This document shows positions 56,246 to 64,000 of a stretch of 64,000 nucleotides of DNA, in pieces; positions within the stretch are counted from its first letter, which is position 1; each line of letters opens with the position of its first letter. Both the position numbers and the translations under genes were made by a program. The notes under the pieces were generated by a model. That model ran no database searches. It saw only the letters and a list, made by a program, of their open reading frames with translations, and was not told where the DNA came from. This DNA is from Nitrospirae bacterium YQR-1. Lineage in GTDB: Bacteria; Nitrospirota; Thermodesulfovibrionia; Thermodesulfovibrionales; Magnetobacteriaceae. The stretch spans positions 1 to 64,000 of the forward strand of contig JAMOBJ010000007.1 in the NCBI GenBank assembly GCA_039908095.1, written 5' to 3'.

Positions 56246-56281
56246 TACCAAGTTGCAGTCGGAAGTAAACACAGGCGGCGA
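56246..56281. repeat. Family A repeat, left-end remnant
   Basis: TACCAAGTTGCAGTCGGAAG followed by TAAACACAGGCGGCGACTTGG, where the copy stops. It breaks the duplicated gene start. Confidence 0.65.
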
Positions 56282-56288
56282 CTTGGAA

Positions 56289-57875
56289 TTATTTGCGTTT
56301 CTGGATAGCCATTATGGCCTGATTTCTGAGGGTCTTGATAAGGGTAAGTTGATGGGGAGGTATCTGTATATCTCCGGCTTTTGGCTTATCTGCATAGATT
56401 AACCCGATGGGCTTGTGATTAACAACTATGGGCAGGAGCAAAAAGGTCTGGGCATTAATGTGTTTTCTGTACCAGTCGGGAATACGCGACTTAAAACGTG
56501 GATCATTAATGTTGCTTATCACCACATCGGTGTTACGCAAAATGGCTAAATTAAAAATATCCGATGAATCGTTTAAGGGAAATCTGAATCTTTTTATTAT
56601 TTCATCGGTATCGGAGCCGAAACCGAAGCGGCCAATCATGTCAGTGCCACCGGTGCTTCCTATGTTTTTTATGCAAATCAAAACTCTCGCAAAGCTCATT
56701 CCCCTAAACATTATCTCAAGAATTGTTCTCAGTATGTCATTTATAGAGGTGCTTTCCATAAGGGAATTTGCAACCTCCTGGATGCCGTTTGATAAGACCT
56801 CATCAGGGCTCTCTACCGGTTCCCTTTCATCTGCTCCTCCCATAAGCCGTATAAACTGAGTATCGTCAAGCTCCACATGCTCCTCATCGGTAGGGGAAAC
56901 CATCACACCCTCTGACACGTCATCCAGTTGGGCGTCACTTACCACGCCGCTTATCTTCTTGAGGAAATCACTTTCGCCGATGGAAAACCTCATAGTTCTG
57001 ACAAATGAGCCCAACTCCTTCAGCGCAGTATCCATTATCACTGTAACTTCCTTTTCCGAGACCTTGAAGCAGTCAGCATAACGCTTAAGAATGTTCTTCA
57101 ACACCTGAGGATTTGCTTTTATCTCACTCATCTTATCGCAGATTTCGGTAGAAAAATTCACAAGGGTTTTTATCTTATCGTCGTGTGTCTGAGGGGCCGA
57201 CACCTGGCCACCCGGAACCTTCTTCATGGCTACTATCAGTTTATCCGGAAGATTCCACGTCTGTGCCATCGCCACTGCAATGTCTTCATATGTGGCTCCT
57301 AAGACGTCTTTTGCGGCACTGTACTCGGTAATATTTGATATGGCCATTTCTTCTTTTATTTTCTTCCTGTGCTCGGGCAGATAAAAAGAAACTAACAGCC
57401 TTCCCAGATTATGGAAAATAGAACCTAAAAATGCCTCTTCTTTATCCTCAAGGCCGATTTTGCCTGCCATTCCCTTAGCAATCAGGCCGGACATAAAAGT
57501 GGATAACACCGTTTCTTTCAGCTCTTTTGCAATATTCTTATTTGTCAGATTTTCAAACAGCAGAAGCGTTACTGCGGCATTTTTCACCTGCTCATAACCA
57601 AGCACAAACACGGCGCGGGATATTGTGCCGATTTTGCCCCCAAGCTGGTAGTTTATATAAAACACGCTGTTAACAAGTCTCAGGAGCTTGCTGGTCAGAG
57701 CAAAGTCATCCAGTATTGTGCTTGTCAGCTCTGTTATTGATGTATCATTTACCGATGAAGTTTGCTTTTTTACTATATCTATTGAGCGGGACATCGCCGG
57801 AAAGTCATTTCTTTCCTTTACGCGGTTCATCAAAAGCTCTATTGTTTTTTGTTTAGAGGCTTGCAAATTACTCAT
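56289..57875 (-). CDS. HDOD-GAF signalling protein
   Basis: A 528-residue cytoplasmic protein. Residues about 15-215 form an HDOD domain (LLRLVNSVFYINY, IGTISRAVFVLGYEQVKNAAVTLL, FLGSIFHNLGRLLVSFYLPEH), a catalytically silent relative of HD phosphohydrolases used in regulatory networks. A linker with acidic stretches precedes a C-terminal GAF domain at about 360-528 (SINDILRTILEIMFRGMSFARVLICI, INAQTFLLLPIVVNHKPIGLIYADK). Such proteins often act in motility or stress signalling. The upstream gap holds three TTGCCTCA modules. Single gene. Confidence 0.82.
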   Translation of the reverse strand: MSNLQASKQKTIELLMNRVKERNDFPAMSRSIDIVKKQTSSVNDTSITELTSTILDDFALTSKLLRLVNSVFYINYQLGGKIGTISRAVFVLGYEQVKNAAVTLLLFENLTNKNIAKELKETVLSTFMSGLIAKGMAGKIGLEDKEEAFLGSIFHNLGRLLVSFYLPEHRKKIKEEMAISNITEYSAAKDVLGATYEDIAVAMAQTWNLPDKLIVAMKKVPGGQVSAPQTHDDKIKTLVNFSTEICDKMSEIKANPQVLKNILKRYADCFKVSEKEVTVIMDTALKELGSFVRTMRFSIGESDFLKKISGVVSDAQLDDVSEGVMVSPTDEEHVELDDTQFIRLMGGADEREPVESPDEVLSNGIQEVANSLMESTSINDILRTILEIMFRGMSFARVLICIKNIGSTGGTDMIGRFGFGSDTDEIIKRFRFPLNDSSDIFNLAILRNTDVVISNINDPRFKSRIPDWYRKHINAQTFLLLPIVVNHKPIGLIYADKPKAGDIQIPPHQLTLIKTLRNQAIMAIQKRK

Positions 57876-57963
57876 TCCACACCTTCAATTTATCCCTCAA
57901 TAAAAGACGTTCCATCACCTGTAAATTGTAGCATATTTTTTTACAAAAAAAACAGCTACCGAA

Positions 57964-58101
57964 TTGCCTCATCAAAAAACTATACGAAAACGAAACGTTG
58001 CCTCAAGTAAAAAACTATACGAAAAAACACAATAAAGACTCTCAGAGCAGAAAACCGGGAGGCAATGATATAACTTTCGTATAGATTTTATTGTGAGGCA
58101 A
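57964..58101. repeat. Three TTGCCTCA-N8/9-CTATACGAAA modules
   Basis: Two direct copies (57964-57989, 57998-58024) and one inverted copy (58075-58101) of TTGCCTCA, a short AT-rich spacer and CTATACGAAA. They lie upstream of the HDOD-GAF gene. Regulator sites or a small mobile element end are both possible. Confidence 0.6.
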
Positions 58102-58348
58102 TACGGAGGCTAACTGCATTCAGAGTATAGGGCTTTGTTTTATACGAGATAACCGGAGCGATGATGGTGTGGCAGAGGTATTGAAAGCTATTGAACTTTA
58201 TGAAACAATAAGAGACAGATATTCAATTGGAGTTGCTTATAAAAACCTTGGCATGGAACTCGAGACGATAGAGGGATATAAGGACAAAGCGCTGAAATAT
58301 AAAAGCAAGGGAGAGGAGATATTAAATGGTATAGAGCGTGCGATGTAG
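58097..58348 (+). pseudogene. TPR-protein remnant
   Basis: An open frame of 83 codons with no good start, reading GNTEANCIQSIG...LYETIRDRYSIGVAYKNLGMEL, which matches the GDRxGEANxLxSLG-type tetratricopeptide repeats. The beginning is missing and the frame follows a stop, so it is probably the relic end of a larger TPR gene. The remaining gap to 58638 is repeats. Confidence 0.55.
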
Positions 58349-58440
58349 TGGGTGGCTTTTTCCAACAAGCGAAGGGTGGATTCCCAATCGGGGTTGGGAA
58401 TGACAGGAAACAGAAAGGGATTGTCTTGAACCATGATTAG

Positions 58441-58605
58441 CACCAAGCTGCAGTCGGAAGTAAACACAGGCGGCTGGGAGAAAGCGACGCCTCCCTTCAC
58501 AGGGGATTCCCCTTTAGAGGAGACGCCCCGGAGCTTGTGATGAAGCCAACGAAGTTAGACGATTGACTGCAGCTTGGTATTATACTTCCGGCTGCAAACT
58601 GGTAT
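58441..58605. repeat. Family A repeat, full-length copy
   Basis: The longest well-preserved form, 58441-58579, from CACCAAGCTGCAGTCGG to GACTGCAGCTTGGTA. It contains GGAAGTAAACACAGGCGGC, CAGGGGATTCCCC and CCGGAGCTTGTGATGAAGCC. A further end-like piece (GCTGCAAACTGGTA) follows to 58605. Confidence 0.85.
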
Positions 58606-58638
58606 AAGCTTACGATACAACAATATTTTAAAGAGAAG

Positions 58639-59865
58639 TTAAAGCATTTGGTATAACAGCATAAGGTTAAGAAATGTTACAACGGCGGCGACACTCCAGA
58701 GGGAGGTCTTTTCGAGCCGTGAGTTTGCATGTATCCCCATTACTTCTTTGGAAGAGGTCAGGAAAATCAGAAAAACCACTGTCAACGGCAGTTGTATGCT
58801 TAACGCTATCTGACTTACTATTATTCCCTGAAACGGATTCTTAAGAAAGTAAATTATCACAGCGGCTAATATAATTGTAACTGCAATCCCAAAGCGGGAG
58901 TGTCTATCTGAGGTATCAAGGGGTTTACGGTAAAGCCCTGCATAAATAGAACCACCTGCCATTGCGGCGGTTATAGATGAGGACAGTCCGGCAAAGAGCA
59001 GTGCAAGGGCAAACACCACGGAGGCCTTTGTTCCCAGAAGAGGTTGAAGTGTGCTTTGAGCCTGTTGCAGCTCAGTTACATGGATTCCGTTTTTATTAAA
59101 TACGGCGGCGGCCACAATTATCATAGATGCATTTATGAGGCAGCCTGCTAACATGGCTATCAGCGTATCGGTAAATTCGTACTTAAGCTGTCTGTTAATT
59201 ACCTCCTCGCTTTGAAGGTTCCACTGTCTGCTCTGAATAATCTCTGAGTGCAAAAATATATTATGCGGCATGACGACAGCACCCAGGACACTCATTACAA
59301 TCAGCATCGAACCAGCGGGCATTGACGGCGTAAAAGAATATTTAACTACAGATACCCAGTTTACATCAACAAGAAACAACTCGAAAACAAAGGCTATTCC
59401 GATAAGTGACACAAAGGCTAAAATCCACTTTTCAAGTTTTCTGTAAGTGTTTGTAAAAACCATACCGAAAACAAATGCCACAGTAAGAGGTGTGCCAATT
59501 GAAATGGGAAGCCCAAATAGCATGTTTAAGCCGATAGCAGCCCCAAGCAATTCGGCAAGCGCTGTTGACACTCCTGCCGCCACTGCTGTAAGTAAAAAAA
59601 AGCCGCCAATGTATTTATTGAAATACTTCTTTGACGCTTCAGAGAGGCAAAGCCCTGTGACTATCCCCAGGTGCGCTGCGTTGTGCTGAAGGATTATAAG
59701 CATGATGGTTGAAAGTGTCACCATCCAAAGGAGATTGTACCCGAAATCAGAACCTGCAGAAATATTAGCTGCCCAGTTGCCGGGATCAATAAACCCCACG
59801 GTTACAAGAAACCCAGGCCCCAGATATTTGAATATTTCAAATGCTTTTGTGTTTTTTATTTTCAT
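58639..59865 (-). CDS. NRAMP-family divalent metal transporter
   Basis: A 408-residue, about 11-span NRAMP protein importing Mn2+ or Fe2+ with protons. The metal site is in the DPGNWAANI helix (Asp, Asn) and the MPHNIFLHS helix (Met, Pro, His), both canonical. GAAVSTALAELLGAAIGLNML and the YAGLYRKP region fit the fold. No metal regulator or manganese riboswitch is visible in the 59866-60144 gap; the only upstream Shine-Dalgarno AAGGAG is about 18 bases from the ATG. Mn versus Fe preference is not decidable by eye. Confidence 0.88.
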   Translation of the reverse strand: MKIKNTKAFEIFKYLGPGFLVTVGFIDPGNWAANISAGSDFGYNLLWMVTLSTIMLIILQHNAAHLGIVTGLCLSEASKKYFNKYIGGFFLLTAVAAGVSTALAELLGAAIGLNMLFGLPISIGTPLTVAFVFGMVFTNTYRKLEKWILAFVSLIGIAFVFELFLVDVNWVSVVKYSFTPSMPAGSMLIVMSVLGAVVMPHNIFLHSEIIQSRQWNLQSEEVINRQLKYEFTDTLIAMLAGCLINASMIIVAAAVFNKNGIHVTELQQAQSTLQPLLGTKASVVFALALLFAGLSSSITAAMAGGSIYAGLYRKPLDTSDRHSRFGIAVTIILAAVIIYFLKNPFQGIIVSQIALSIQLPLTVVFLIFLTSSKEVMGIHANSRLEKTSLWSVAAVVTFLNLMLLYQML

Positions 59866-60144
59866 CTGTACTTAAAATCTACATCTCCTTAGCGTTTAAT
59901 GCATTATTCTATGTTTTTTTTTATTCTTTTGCAACACGTCTGTGTCGTTTATTTATGTTTTACAACTTTTTTAATAGCGCATCACAGAGTAATCCCTGCC
60001 TAAATCAAAAGTCACAAAACTTTTTTCGTGAAAAATTTTTAACTATGCTACAATACAGGTGGTAATTATATTCGCAGCTTGTTTTTGGCTGCTAAGTCGA
60101 AATAGCATTTAAGAAGTAATCTTGAATCACAGGGAGTCGTAGAG

Positions 60145-60348
60145 GTGAATGTAAAAGTAATATTAGAAAAGGGTGAGGATGGTTACTTTGTAATTCATTG
60201 CCCATCGTTGAAAAGTTGCTGGTCGCAGGGCAAAACGCAGGAGGAGGCTCTTACAAATATTAAAGAAGCCATCGAATTGTTTTTGGAGCCTGCCCCTTAC
60301 GACTTAGTTGAAGATGAAAATCATAAGGTTTATGAACTTGTATTATGA
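60145..60348 (+). CDS. hicB: HicB-like antitoxin
   Basis: A 67-residue HicB-type protein: the RNase-H-like YFVIHCPSLKSCWSQGKTQEEALTNIKEAIELFLE core is typical. The usual C-terminal DNA-binding domain is absent, so it is a short-form antitoxin. Starts with GTG and GGGAG about 11 bases upstream. The stop overlaps the HicA start by 4 bases. The pair is a type II toxin-antitoxin module. Confidence 0.88.
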   Translation: MNVKVILEKGEDGYFVIHCPSLKSCWSQGKTQEEALTNIKEAIELFLEPAPYDLVEDENHKVYELVL

Positions 60349-60560
60349 AATTACCCTTGCTATCAGGGCAACAAGTTTTGCCGGCATTGAGACGGCTTGG
60401 TTTTATCGAAATTTATAAAAAAGGCAGCCATGTTAAAATGAAACATCTTGACGGCAGAACAATCGTGGTTCCATATCATGAGGAAGTTGACGGATTTACT
60501 CTAAAGGGTGCTCTAAAAGATGCAGATATAGATGTTGAAGAGTTTTTGAAAAATATTTGA
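60345..60560 (+). CDS. hicA: HicA-like mRNA interferase toxin
   Basis: A 71-residue HicA-type protein with a double-stranded-RNA-binding-like fold: LSGQQVLPALRRLGFIEIYKKGSHVKM with the active-site His in GSH, and the TIVVPYHEEVDGFTLKGALKDADI end. It cuts mRNA and is held by HicB. Translated by coupling to hicB. Followed after about 100 bases by the AI-2E exporter gene. Confidence 0.88.
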   Translation: MKLPLLSGQQVLPALRRLGFIEIYKKGSHVKMKHLDGRTIVVPYHEEVDGFTLKGALKDADIDVEEFLKNI

Positions 60561-60622
60561 ATCTGTAAAATATGTATTATGACTTTTTAAGCGGGTTCGG
60601 ATTGCCGCCCTAAATGGGAGCT

Positions 60623-60651
60623 TTGTATTTGGAAATCAGATGTGTTAATAT
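60623..60651 (+). promoter_or_regulatory. Promoter for a leaderless transporter gene
   Basis: TTGTAT (60623-60628), 17-base spacer, TAATAT (60646-60651). The ATG at 60658 lies exactly 6 bases after the -10 box and has no Shine-Dalgarno. Confidence 0.65.
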
Positions 60652-60657
60652 ACGGCT

Positions 60658-61716
60658 ATGTTAATTAACCGGCCATATGCTTTTACGTTTGTTATTATTC
60701 TTGGGTCACTTGGGGTACTGAGTTACCATGTTATAAAACCCTTTCTTAATGCTATAGCATGGGCTATTGTGCTGGGGATTGTCTTTTACCCCGTGTTTTT
60801 ACTTGTTCAGAGACTTGTAAAATGGCAGATAGGCGCTTCCATTATAACCCTTGCGCTTGTTATGTTAATTCTTGCCGGACCCATTGCATATATAATCATT
60901 TTAATGGGGGCTGAAGCAAAAAAAACATATGAGCATCTTGTAAGTACAAATTTCCAGGTTATTACCGACCTGTTGTCACATAAACCCATAACGTGGATAC
61001 TTGAGAGATTTCACGCTATGGGTGACGGCACGGAATTAAACGCAAAAGACCTTATTGTTGATAATTTGACAAAGTTCTGGCAAAAAATTATACCGGAGCT
61101 GACGTTAGGATTAAAAAACCTTTTGGGTGTGCTGTTTGAGTTTTTTATAGTGTTGTTTACCCTGTTTTTCTTTTTTCTTGACGGCCCTGACTTTATTAAA
61201 ACTATTATGGAATACATGCCTTTTTCAGAGACCCACAAGGAGCGCATTCAGGAAAAAATAAAGGATATGGTAATATCCTCAATTTACGGAAGTGTTGCCC
61301 TGTCCCTTTCTCAGGGATTGGTTTCGGGTGTTACGTATGTCTTACTGGGCTTAACCGCTCCGGTGCTCTTAGGGGCGGTAACAGCCCTTGCTGCGTTTGT
61401 CCCCATGGGGGCTGCCGTAATGTGGGGTGTTGTTGCTGTTTTTTTAGTAATAACCGGTTCGTACATTAAGGCCGTTGTGGTCATAGTTGTTGGAATTATT
61501 GCTATCATTGCTATTGATAATGTCCTTGTGCCCCTTATTGTCAGCGGCAGAACGAAAGTGCCGATGGTTATGGTGTTTTTTACAGTTGTCGGCGGCATTG
61601 AATTTTTCGGCCTTATAGGAATCATAATGGGCCCTCTGGTCTTTGTTCTGTTTATTTCCATGTTTGAAATTTTTAAGGGACTTGAAAACGACTCCGATTG
61701 CGGCTCATCCGGTTAA
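60658..61716 (+). CDS. AI-2E (PerM/TqsA) family membrane transporter
   Basis: A 352-residue protein with about eight transmembrane segments. Family features: YHVIKPFLNAIAWAIVLGIVFYPVF at the N-terminus, the long amphipathic central region, FFFLDGPDFIKTIMEYMPFS, GVTYVLLGLTAPVLLGAVTALAAFVPMGAAVMWG and the C-terminal GGIEFFGLIGIIMGPLVFVLF. Members export AI-2 or act as Na+/H+ antiporters; the substrate here is unknown. Predicted leaderless. Its end overlaps the start region of the peptide-binding lipoprotein gene. Confidence 0.85.
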   Translation: MLINRPYAFTFVIILGSLGVLSYHVIKPFLNAIAWAIVLGIVFYPVFLLVQRLVKWQIGASIITLALVMLILAGPIAYIIILMGAEAKKTYEHLVSTNFQVITDLLSHKPITWILERFHAMGDGTELNAKDLIVDNLTKFWQKIIPELTLGLKNLLGVLFEFFIVLFTLFFFFLDGPDFIKTIMEYMPFSETHKERIQEKIKDMVISSIYGSVALSLSQGLVSGVTYVLLGLTAPVLLGAVTALAAFVPMGAAVMWGVVAVFLVITGSYIKAVVVIVVGIIAIIAIDNVLVPLIVSGRTKVPMVMVFFTVVGGIEFFGLIGIIMGPLVFVLFISMFEIFKGLENDSDCGSSG

Positions 61717-63301
61717 TGCTGAGACAGGGTGCGGCCGGGTTAAAATCCTGCTGCTATGTCTGCTCCTTCTTATTGTCTCTTGCAACGGTAAATCCACAGA
61801 GCCGGATAATTACCTTCATCTGAGAATTAACGCTAACCCCACAACACTGGACCCTGCCTATGTTGTAGATGTCTCAGGCGGCGCCATTTGTGCAAAAATA
61901 TTTAACGGACTTGTTAAGCTCAATGAAAACCTTGAGGTCGTGCCCGATATCGCCAAAAGCTGGACTATAAGCCGGGATAGCTTGAAATACACTTTCTATC
62001 TCAATGACAATGTCACTTTTCATAACGGGCGGCTTCTTACCGCTAAAGATGTGGAGTACTCCCTTAAACGTCTTCTTCTGCCGCAAACGAAATCGCCAAA
62101 TACGTGGGTTGTCATGAGCCTGCTGGGAGCAGAGGAGTTCCTCAATGGTAAGGCGCAGTCGCTTGAGGGAATTAAGGTGACGGATAACTATACGGTGGAA
62201 CTTAATTTAAAAACCCCGTTTGCCCCTTTTATAAAACTTCTTACCATGCCCCCTGCATACATTGTGCCTGAGGCGGAAGTGGAGCGCCTGAAGAAAGGCT
62301 TTGCTAATCAACCCACAGGAACAGGCCCTTTTCAGTTTTCACGATGGGAACCCGACAGTGAACTAATTCTTAGTCGCTTTGACGGTTATTTTGAATCTAA
62401 GGCAAAAATTGCCGGCATCCGTTACAGGGTTATTCCCGAGGACCTTACTACAGTTACAGAGTTTATGCTTGGAAATCTTGATATCACCGACGTAACTGTT
62501 TCGTCCTATAAGCTTTTCACAACCGACCCAAAATACTCAAAAAATTTAAAGACGGCAACCGGCCTTAATACATACTACTTAGGGTTAAATAACTCTAAAG
62601 CCCCGCTTAACAATGTCCTTCTGAGGGCTGCCATAGCTCATGCCATAGACAGGAATAAAATCAGGGAAACGTACTTTCAGGGGCGGGGCACGTTGGCTGA
62701 TGGGCCTATCCCTGAGACCCTCAAGCCATATAAACTTGCCGGGGCGTATCCGTATGATCCGCAAAGGGCACGGCAACTGGTTGCCGACTCAGGCTATAAT
62801 AAGTCTGAGAAGTTAAAATTTTATGTAGCTGCAATTCAGGATTCAATTGATATAGCTGAGATTATAACGTCTTTTTTAAAAGAGGCCGGCATAGAGGTGG
62901 AAATAAAGGTGCTTGAGTGGAGCGCCTATAAGTCGGCAATTAATAAGGGGGAGACGGATTTGTTTTGGCTGGGTTGGTGGGCGGACTACCCGGACGGTGA
63001 GAATTTTCTGTATCCCCTCTTTCATTCCTCTAATTTCGGCCCAGGTGGAAACAGAACAAGATTTACAGATAAAAACACAGACAGACTCATCGAGGAGGCA
63101 CAGAGAACTGTGGATAACAAAAAGCGGGAAGCACTCTATAAAAACATAGAGCAAAAAATAGTTGAGGAGTCTCCCGCCGTGTTCTTTTGGCACAGGAAGG
63201 ACTACGTTGTAACTCAGCCATGGATAAAGCATTTCACGCTGTCTGCTATTTATAGTATTGATAAAGGGAACTTTATTGAAATTGACCGTTATACCAAGTA
63301 G
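61682..63301 (+). CDS. Oligopeptide-type ABC substrate-binding lipoprotein
   Basis: About 539 residues of the SBP family 5 (DppA/OppA-like). A lipobox LLLLIVSC is followed by the mature protein; LRINANPTTLDPAYV, GLVKLNENLEVVPDIAKSW, YTFYLNDNVTFHNGRLLTAKDVEYSLKR, GTGPFQFSRW and YNP-like YPYDPQRARQLVADSGY are characteristic. I put the start at TTG 61682, in frame with AAGGGA upstream and overlapping the transporter end by 35 bases; this is uncertain. The permease and ATPase genes are absent here. The last three codons and stop (YTK) lie inside a family A repeat. Confidence 0.83.
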   Translation: MKTTPIAAHPVNAETGCGRVKILLLCLLLLIVSCNGKSTEPDNYLHLRINANPTTLDPAYVVDVSGGAICAKIFNGLVKLNENLEVVPDIAKSWTISRDSLKYTFYLNDNVTFHNGRLLTAKDVEYSLKRLLLPQTKSPNTWVVMSLLGAEEFLNGKAQSLEGIKVTDNYTVELNLKTPFAPFIKLLTMPPAYIVPEAEVERLKKGFANQPTGTGPFQFSRWEPDSELILSRFDGYFESKAKIAGIRYRVIPEDLTTVTEFMLGNLDITDVTVSSYKLFTTDPKYSKNLKTATGLNTYYLGLNNSKAPLNNVLLRAAIAHAIDRNKIRETYFQGRGTLADGPIPETLKPYKLAGAYPYDPQRARQLVADSGYNKSEKLKFYVAAIQDSIDIAEIITSFLKEAGIEVEIKVLEWSAYKSAINKGETDLFWLGWWADYPDGENFLYPLFHSSNFGPGGNRTRFTDKNTDRLIEEAQRTVDNKKREALYKNIEQKIVEESPAVFFWHRKDYVVTQPWIKHFTLSAIYSIDKGNFIEIDRYTK

Positions 63302-63430
63302 CAGTCAAAAGAGTAACGAGGCGGCAAGGAGAAAGCGACACCTCCCCATACAGGGGATTCCCCTTTAGGGGAGACGTCAAGGAGCTTTCGACGAAGCCAA
63401 CAAAGTTAATCGAATGAATGCAACTTGGTA
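63292..63430. repeat. Family A repeat, full-length copy
   Basis: 139 bases from TACCAAGTAGCAGTCAAAAG to GAATGCAACTTGGTA, preceded by TA. It has the whole internal set GGCGGCAAGGAGAAAGCGAC, CAGGGGATTCCCC and GACGTCAAGGAGCTTTCGAC. It overlaps the end of the peptide-binding gene. Confidence 0.85.
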
Positions 63431-63486
63431 TTAATATGATATGGCTGGCACTGGGAGCACAATCCAATAAGCTCTAAAATAAACAA

Positions 63487-64000
63487 TCATTTAGCATCTT
63501 CAACAAAGGCAAGCACAAACAGGCCTAAAATGAAAAAAGCAATGATAGACAAGATAGCGGGGCGTTGACTGCCGGTGAGGGACGATATAGTACCAAAGGA
63601 CAGGGGACCGAGGATGGCGGATGTTTTACCGATAGTGGCGTAGAAACCGAAATATTCCGATTCGCTGCCATGTGGAATAAACTTTGTAAAAAGTGTACGT
63701 GAGGCCGCCTGAACAGTACCAAGGGCAAAGCCTGCAACTGTGGCAATGGTAAAAAACATTATCTTTGTTTCCACCAAATACGATGCAATCGTTACAGTGC
63801 TCCAGAGGATAAGGGAAAGAATTATAATTACCTTAGGCCCTTTGATGTCAATTGGTTTAGCCATTATCACGGCGCCCATGAATGCGGTTATTTGTACTGT
63901 CATAAACAGATATATCAGTTCCTCGTTTTTAAACCCAAGGGTGGTTGCAGCAAATATGCTTGAGAACACTATAACAGTATTTGTCCCATCCTCATAGATA
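63487..64000 (-). CDS. MFS (UMF1-like) transporter, cut at window edge
   Basis: The C-terminal about 170 residues of a major facilitator transporter, still open at the window end (the frame extends upstream as YEDGTNTVIVFSS). The phrases LYEDGTNT, IDIKGPKVIIILSLILWS, GFALGTVQAASRTLFTKFIPHGSESEYFGFYATIGKTSAILGPL (split for length) match the UMF1 branch. Substrate unknown. N-terminal half is outside the window. Confidence 0.82.
   Translation of the reverse strand, partial: IYEDGTNTVIVFSSIFAATTLGFKNEELIYLFMTVQITAFMGAVIMAKPIDIKGPKVIIILSLILWSTVTIASYLVETKIMFFTIATVAGFALGTVQAASRTLFTKFIPHGSESEYFGFYATIGKTSAILGPLSFGTISSLTGSQRPAILSIIAFFILGLFVLAFVEDAK

Noticed and set aside
59866..60144. A manganese riboswitch before the NRAMP gene
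   Set aside because: No yybP-ykoY-like conserved loops or terminator hairpin could be found.

Overview
The window reads as chromosomal DNA of a Gram-negative bacterium: it has the outer-membrane LPS assembly protein LptD, lipoprotein and Sec signal peptides, and densely packed core genes. Gene content, AT-leaning DNA and the abundance of short hairpin repeats would suit an environmental Nitrospirota-type bacterium (magnetotactic relatives included), but no rRNA or phylogenetic marker was compared, so this placement is inference. || Layout. 1-2.0 kb: a response-regulator/histidine-kinase protein that ends abnormally, and a RelE-type toxin-antitoxin pair. 2.05-8.7 kb (minus strand): a surface-glycan operon for a sialic-acid-like nonulosonate (NeuB, NeuA, a second degenerate cytidylyltransferase, GT2, radical SAM, epimerase, GT4). 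8.8-14.8 kb: small DNA-binding protein, amidohydrolase, dNTPase, PHP phosphoesterase, TPR protein, DUF2491, OsmC. 15.0-18.1 kb: acyl carrier protein divergent from an MBOAT O-acyltransferase and an SGNH-like partner. 18.1-22.0 kb: ScpB, then a tight three-gene operon (SDR reductase, serine-palmitoyltransferase-like enzyme, GNAT-like acyltransferase) that matches the bacterial ceramide-synthesis triad. 22.3-28.6 kb: Rpn-type nuclease, large Hsp70, CysE, CysS with a CTG start, tRNA-Arg. 28.8-37.5 kb: zinc-ribbon protein, histidine kinase, MBL hydrolase, LptD, GcvH-Lpd, enolase, FtsB-like, DUF4412. 37.7-41.1 kb: tRNA-Gly and trpEGD. 41.3-47.4 kb: MBL hydrolase, ATP synthase c and a subunits, and a DUF4337/FecR-GspG/GspE set. 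47.8-55.8 kb: a probable sigma-54-driven operon (DJ-1, AGE-fold epimerase, GH13 glucan enzyme, DJ-1, ThDP decarboxylase). 56-64 kb: HDOD-GAF regulator, NRAMP transporter, HicBA, AI-2E exporter, peptide-binding lipoprotein, start-truncated MFS carrier. || Cross-cutting signals. At least 12 full or decayed copies of a short TACCAAG...CTTGGTA hairpin element (family A) lie between and sometimes inside gene ends, providing stop codons for two genes and the apparent start codon of another. A second, about 187-bp element (family B) occurs as an inverted pair about 13 kb apart, each flanked by TA. Four genes have a -10 box exactly six bases upstream of the start codon and no Shine-Dalgarno sequence, indicating leaderless transcripts. 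The ThDP decarboxylase is followed by a partial duplication of its own leader and first codons, interrupted by both repeat families. No CRISPR array, rRNA or phage module was seen.
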